64,000 nt of DNA from Penium margaritaceum. Its lineage: Eukaryota > Streptophyta > Zygnematophyceae > Desmidiales > Peniaceae. The stretch lies in NCBI GenBank assembly GCA_023375785.1, contig SZWC01000033.1, positions 435,216-499,215 of the forward strand, written 5' to 3'. The translations under genes were made by a program, and so were the position numbers. Each line of letters opens with the position of its first letter. Positions within the stretch are counted from its first letter, which is position 1. Below are positions 59,101 to 64,000 of this stretch, piece after piece. Below the pieces are notes generated by a model, which saw nothing but the letters and a program-made list of their open reading frames with translations, was not told where the DNA came from and did not search any database.

Positions 59101-62073
59101 GGTAACCATGTGCAGTGACAAACCAAAGTAGGCATGTGTCACAAACCATGACCAAACGGATTTCACAGTGTGTGGTCAACGTTGAAAACTCATAACATGA
59201 GTCACAAATGGTCACTGGGGGAGACCATGGGTTGGGAACACTAGTTATCAACTAGCAAGTAGAAATATTTTCAACATGTAGTTACACAGTGTGGCTAGCG
59301 TGCACAGTGACCAACCAAAGGATGCATATGTCACTGAGTATGACCAAATAATTCCACTATGTGTGGTCAACAATGGCAACTCATAACACGAGTCACAAAT
59401 GGTCAGAGGGAGAGACAATGGTTTGGGAACCCTATGTATCAACTAGAAAGGACGAAGAACTTTGATACGTAGTGGCACGGTGTGGTCACTATGCACACTA
59501 AACAACCAAACTAGGCATATGTCACTGACCATGACCAGATAACTTCAGTATGGGTGGTCAACGTTGACCAACCATAACACAAGTCACAAACGGTCAGGGG
59601 AGAAAAAATGCCATGGGAATATCAGTTCTCAACTAGCAAGTACAACGACCTTCAGTCAGTAGTAGCACGGCGTGGCTACCATGTACAATGACTTACCAAA
59701 GTTGGCATATGTACTGCCTTTAACCAAAGAAATCCGCTGTGTGTGGTCAACATTGACAACTCATAATACGAGTCACAAACGGTCAGAGGGGGAAACAATG
59801 GTTTGGGAACACCAAGTATCAAATAGCAAGCACAAGGAGCTTCAATACCTTGTGGCACAGTGTGGATACCATGCACGATGACCAATCAAAATAGGCATAT
59901 GTCACTGACCATGACCAAATAATGGCACTAAGTGTGGTAAACCTTGACAACTCATAACACGAGTCACAAATGGTCAGGGTGGAAGATAACAGTTTATGAA
60001 TACTAGTTATTGACTAGCAAGTACGAATACTTTCAATATGTAGTGGCACAGTGTGGCTACAATGCACAGTGACCAACCAAAGTATGCATAACTCAGTGAC
60101 CATGAACAAAGAGTTTCATTTCATGTTGTCAATATTTACAACTCAAAACACGGGTCACAGATAGTCAGAGGGGGCAAACAATGGTTTGGGAACACTAGCT
60201 GTCAACAAGAAATTACAAAGACCTTCGATACGTAATGACACAGCGTGGTAACCTTGTACAGTGAAAGCCAAAGTAGGCATGTGTCACAAACCATGACCAA
60301 AGGGATTTCACAGTGTGTGGTCAACGTTAAAAACTCATAAAACGAGTCACAACTGGTCAGTGGGGGAAACCATGGGTTGGGAACACTATTTATCAGCTAG
60401 CAAGTAGAAATATTTTTAACAAGTAGTGGCACGGTGTAGCTAGCGTACACAGTAACCAACCAAAGGATGCATATGTCACTGACTATGAACGAAGAAGTCC
60501 ACTATGTGTGGTCAACATAGACAACTCATAACACGAGTCACAAATGGTCAGAGGGAGAGACAATGGTTTGGGAACCCTGTGTATCAACTAGAAAGGACAA
60601 GGAACTTCAATACGTAGTGGCACTGTGTGGCTAATATTAACACCAAACTACCAAACTAGCCATATGTCACTGACCATGACGAGAGAATTTCAATATGGGT
60701 GGTCAATGTTGACCAGCCATAACACGAGTAAAAAACGGTCAGGGGAGGAACCAATGGTATGGGAATATCAGTTCACAACTAGCAAGTACAATGGCCTTCA
60801 GTCAGTAGTAGCACGGTGTGGCTACCATGCACAATGAACGACCAAAGTATGCAAATGTACTGCCTTTGACCAAAGAAATCTGCTGTGTGTGGTCAACATT
60901 TTCAATTCATAATACGAGTCAAAAATGGTCAGAGGGGGAAACAATGGTTTGGGAAAACCAAGTATCAAAAAGGAAGAACAAGGAGCTTCAATACGTTGTG
61001 GCACGGTGTGGATACCATGCACGATGACCAACCAAAGTAGGCATATGTCACTGACCATGACCAAATAATGGCACTAAGTGTGGTAAGCCTTGACAACTCA
61101 TAACACGAGTCACAAATAGTCAGGGTGGAAGATAACGGTTTATGAATACTAGTTATTGACTAGGAAGTACAAATACCTTCAATATGTAGTGGCATAGTGT
61201 GGCTACAATGCACAGTGACCAACCAAAGCATGCATATGTCACTGACCATGAACAAACAATTTCATGTGGTCAGCGTTGACAACTCACAACACGAGTCACT
61301 GATAGTCAGAGGGGGTAACAATGGTTTGGGAACACTAGCTATGAACTAGAAAGCACAAAGACCTTCAATTCGTAATGACACGGCGTTGTAACCATGTACA
61401 GTAAGAAACCAAAGTAGGCATGTGTCACAAACCATGATAAAACGGATTTCGCAGTGTGTGGTCAACGTTGAAAACTCATAACACAAGTCACAACTCGTCA
61501 GTGGGGGAAACCATGGGTTGGGAACACTAGTTATCAGCTAGCAAGTAGAAAGATTTTCAACAAGTAGTTGCACGGTGTGGCTAGCGTGCACAGTGACCAA
61601 CCGAAGGATGTATATGTCACTGACTATGAACAAAGAGGTCCACTATTTGTGGTCAACATTGACAACTCATAACACGAGTCACAAATGGTCAGAGGGAGAG
61701 ACAATGGTTTGGGAACCATATGTATCGACAAGAAAGGACAAGGAACTTCAATACGTAGTGGCACGGTCAGGCTAATATGCACACCAAACAACCAAACTAG
61801 GCATATGTCACTGACCATGACGAGAGAATTTCAATAAAGGTGGTCAACGTTGACCAACCATAACAGGAGTCAAACACGCTCAGGGGAAGAAACAATGCTA
61901 TGGGAATATCAGTTCTCAACTAGCAAGTACAACGGCCTTCAGTCAGTAGTAGCACAGTGTGCCTACCATGCACAATGAACGACCAAAGTAGGCATATGTA
62001 CTGCCTTTGACCAAAGAAATCTGCTGTGTGTGGTCAACATTGACAACTCATAACACGAGTCACAAATGGTCAG
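53104..62073 (+). repeat. Satellite hexamer run, super-unit 6 (about 8 cycles)
   Basis: A monomers lie near 53130, 54475, 55235, 56385, 57530, 58670, 59820 and 60965. The first cycle has an extra D-type monomer (53759-53948). The second goes from A directly to D at the monomer boundary near 54630, losing B and C. The other cycles are regular. Subfamily-2 variants occur at about 54190-54480 and 57240-57920. No gene-like sequence is seen. Confidence 0.92.
53759..53948 (+). repeat. Inserted F/D hybrid monomer between two D half-copies
   Basis: Two D segments (about 53632-53760 and 53822-53950) look identical by eye over about 130 bp at a 190-bp offset and share the private AGATTCTGAACAAG variant. 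Between them lies an F-type half (GCACAATGACTGACAAAAG, TACTGCCTTTGACC) whose unusual GACTGACAAAAG is shared with the F' monomer at 52996, 765 bp (four monomers) upstream. The extra monomer appears to combine a duplicated D half with a patch copied from that F'. Confidence 0.85.
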
Positions 62074-62998
62074 AGGGGGAAACAACGGTTTGGGAACACC
62101 AAGTATCAAAAAGCAAGAACAAGGAGCTTCAATACGTTGTGGCACGGTGTGGATACCATGCACGATGACCAACCAAAGTAGGCATATGTCACTGACCATG
62201 ACCAAATAATGGCACTAAGTGTAGTAAACCTTGACAACTCATAACACAAGTCAAAAATGGTCAGGGTGGAAGATAATGGTTTGTGGATACTAGTTATTGA
62301 CTAGCAAGTACAAATACCTTCAATGTGTAGTGGCACGGTGTGGCTACCATGCACAGTGACCAACCAAAGTATGCATACGTCACTCACCATGAACAAAGAC
62401 TTTCACTTCATGTGGTCGGTGTTGACAACTCACAACACGAGTCACCGATAGTCAGAGGGGGTAACAATGGTTTGGGAACACTAGCTATGTACTAGATTGC
62501 ACAAAGACCTTCAATACGTAGTGACACGGTGTGGTAACCACGTACAGTGACAAACCAAACTAGGCATATGTCACTAACCATGACCAAAGAATTTCAACAA
62601 GGGTGGTCAAAGTTCACAACCCATAACATGAGTCACAAATGGTCAGAGGGGGAAAACATGGTTTCAAGACACTATGTATCTTCTCGCAAGTACAAATAGT
62701 TTTTGTATGTATTGGCATGGTGTGGGTACCGTGCAGAATGACCTATCCAAGTAGGCATACATCACTGCTCATGACCAAAAACGTTTAGTGTATGTGGTCA
62801 ACGTTCACAACTCATAACACAAGTCGAAAATTGGACAGAGGGAGAAACAATGGTTTGGGAATACTCGGTATCGACTAGCAATGACAAAGACCTTCGATAA
62901 GTGGTGGCACGGTGTAACTACCATGCACAATGACCAACCAAGGTATGGTTGTGTCACTGAATATCATAAAAACAGTTTCACTGTGTGTAGTCGACTTT
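62074..62998 (+). repeat. Super-unit 6 trailer (A, B, C', P1, P2)
   Basis: A near 62110, B near 62300, C' (AGCTATGTACTAG near 62480), P1 (CACTATGTATCTTCTCGC near 62670) and P2 (AATACTCGGTATCGACTAG near 62860) follow the usual order into spacer 7. Confidence 0.85.
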
Positions 62999-63223
62999 CC
63001 TTCTCACGGCTAGTAAATCAAAGCAATGGTTGAGAGGTGATTCAAGCTCAAAGTTGCAAAAATTGAAATTCCGTCTGCATCAATCTTTTTATGATTAAAC
63101 TAACTTTGTTATCATTCATACTTTTGAAAACTACCCTCTAATCTTACACCCCCTTTTTTTATGCCCTTTACCCATATGAACCCTTATAATGTCATTTGGA
63201 CATCATGTGAACCCCATGTGCGC

Positions 63224-63278
63224 TGGCTTAGTGCTTATAGAGTTAGATTCTGGAACGGTATGTCCTGGGTTCGAATCT
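63224..63278 (+). promoter_or_regulatory. tRNA-like pol III A/B boxes, spacer copy 7 (best match)
   Basis: A-box-like TGGCTTAGTGC at 63224 and GGGTTCGAATCT at 63267-63278, which contains GGTTCGAATC and so fits the B-box consensus GGTTCGANNC exactly. The 43-bp spacing is typical of tRNA-derived SINEs. No complete tRNA fold is present, so this is not an intact tRNA gene. Confidence 0.65.
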
Positions 63279-63332
63279 TTGTACACGCAATATAGAATTG
63301 GCTCGCAACCGAGGAGGGGGGGGGGGGGGGGG

Positions 63333-63441
63333 NNNNNNNNNNNNNNNNNNNNNNNNNNNNNNNNNNNNNNNNNNNNNNNNNNNNNNNNNNNNNNNNNNNN
63401 NNNNNNNNNNNNNNNNNNNNNNNNNNNNNNNNNNNNNNNNN
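63333..63441. other. Assembly gap (109 N) in poly-G tract
   Basis: It is flanked by G17 (63316-63332) and G21 (63442-63462). Confidence 0.95.
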
Positions 63442-63671
63442 GGGGGGGGGGGGGGGGGGGGGAGGACGTGTTGTGATACCTCAACTCTACCTTCGAGCCT
63501 AAGCCGTGGGGTGGTAGGGGGGTGTCGTAATGCGGTCGCAAATCTGTCCTCCAGGACGTCCACGGAACATCCCTCTAGGGGGGTGGGAGGGAGTATTCCA
63601 GTGAATACACATACGCGTAAAAAATCAACACAAACCAACCTGGTGTCAAAGGGAGAAACTTTTTGCTATTT

Positions 63672-64000
63672 CTTGACTAGAAAGTACAAAGAATTTAAAC
63701 AAGTAGTGGAACGGTGTGGCTACCATGCAGAATGACCAACCAGATTAGGCATGTGCAACTTACCATGACCAAATAATTTTACTATGTGTAGTCAACGTTC
63801 ACAACCCATAGTATGGGTCACGAATTGTCAGAGGGGGAAACAATGGTTTGGGAATACTAGATACCAACGAGCAAGCACAATTACCTCCAGTGAGTAGTAG
63901 CACGGTGTGGCTACCATACACAATGACCGACCAAAGTAGGCATGTGTACTGCTTTTGACCAAAGAAATCCGCTGTGTGTGTGGTCAACGTTGACAACTCA
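63672..64000 (+). repeat. Super-unit 7 leader start (X0, X1), cut by window end
   Basis: Satellite resumes after spacer 7 at CTTGACTAG (ATTGACTAG in the other copies) with X0 (ATTAGGCATGTGC, AGTATGGGTCAC) and X1 (ATACTAGATACCAAC near 63856). The window ends in X1. Confidence 0.85.

Larger units (their letters stand above)
62999..63671 (+). repeat. Super-unit spacer, copy 7, with SINE-like head and gap
   Basis: The structure matches copies 3 and 5, with an N gap at the first G tract. The right arm starts at about 63524 (GTCGTAATGCGG). This copy has the B box closest to the tRNA consensus. Confidence 0.86.

Noticed and set aside
63224-63290. Intact tRNA gene in the spacer.
   Set aside because: The A and B boxes fit, but I could not fold a full cloverleaf with acceptor and anticodon arms, and the other six copies are more degraded. 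A SINE-like head is the better description.

Overview
This window is almost entirely a tandem satellite array from a plant-type nuclear genome, with two LTR retrotransposon fossils nested in it. I see no host protein-coding gene. The many 60-150 codon open frames on both strands recur at the satellite period and are by-products of the repeat. A plant is indicated by the Ty1/copia-type element with plant-style Gag and Pol, a second element primed by the classic plant initiator-Met tRNA binding site, and a tRNA-derived SINE-like sequence in the array. The species cannot be named from the sequence.

The satellite has three nested levels. (1) A monomer of about 190 bp ends in a conserved core around ACGAGTCACAAATGGTCAG. 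I estimate about 265 monomers. (2) Six diverged types, here called A-F, repeat as a hexamer A-B-C-D-E-F of about 1.14 kb. (3) A long super-unit is delimited by a non-satellite spacer of about 540-820 bp, present seven times (the first is cut by the window start). Its apparent full order is: spacer, X0-X1, A-B-C-D, A'-B'-C'-D'-E'-F', (ABCDEF)n, A-B-C', P1-P2, spacer. After subtracting the LTR insertions, successive spacers lie about 12.7, 8.7, 7.3, 8.9, 3.8 and 12.7 kb apart, so the super-units differ mainly in hexamer number and in deletions of the leader or trailer.

The spacer has a tRNA-like A box and B box (a SINE-like head) followed by poly-G tracts. Four of the seven copies contain N gaps next to G runs, at 12531-12658, 37887-37988, 50440-50766 and 63333-63441.

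Insertions: a Ty1/copia element at 17196-22931 (LTRs of 730 bp, target duplication AGACC) sits in a D monomer. A 3.7 kb non-autonomous LTR element at 28066-31758 (LTRs of 614 bp, target duplication GTAAC) sits in a C monomer. LTR divergence counted by eye is about 5% and 10%, so both insertions are millions of years old under usual plant rates, and this part of the array has persisted that long.

Layout: 1-154 spacer 1 (3' arm); 155-12137 super-unit 1; 12138-12822 spacer 2; 12823-26716 super-unit 2 with the copia element; 26717-27251 spacer 3; 27252-37556 super-unit 3 with the non-autonomous element; 37557-38215 spacer 4; 38216-46556 super-unit 4; 46557-47095 spacer 5; 47096-50104 super-unit 5 (no complete hexamer); 50105-50923 spacer 6; 50924-62998 super-unit 6; 62999-63671 spacer 7; 63672-64000 start of super-unit 7. 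The most informative details are the rearrangement scars: fold-back inverted copies, single-monomer duplications and hybrid monomers, which show how the array changes.
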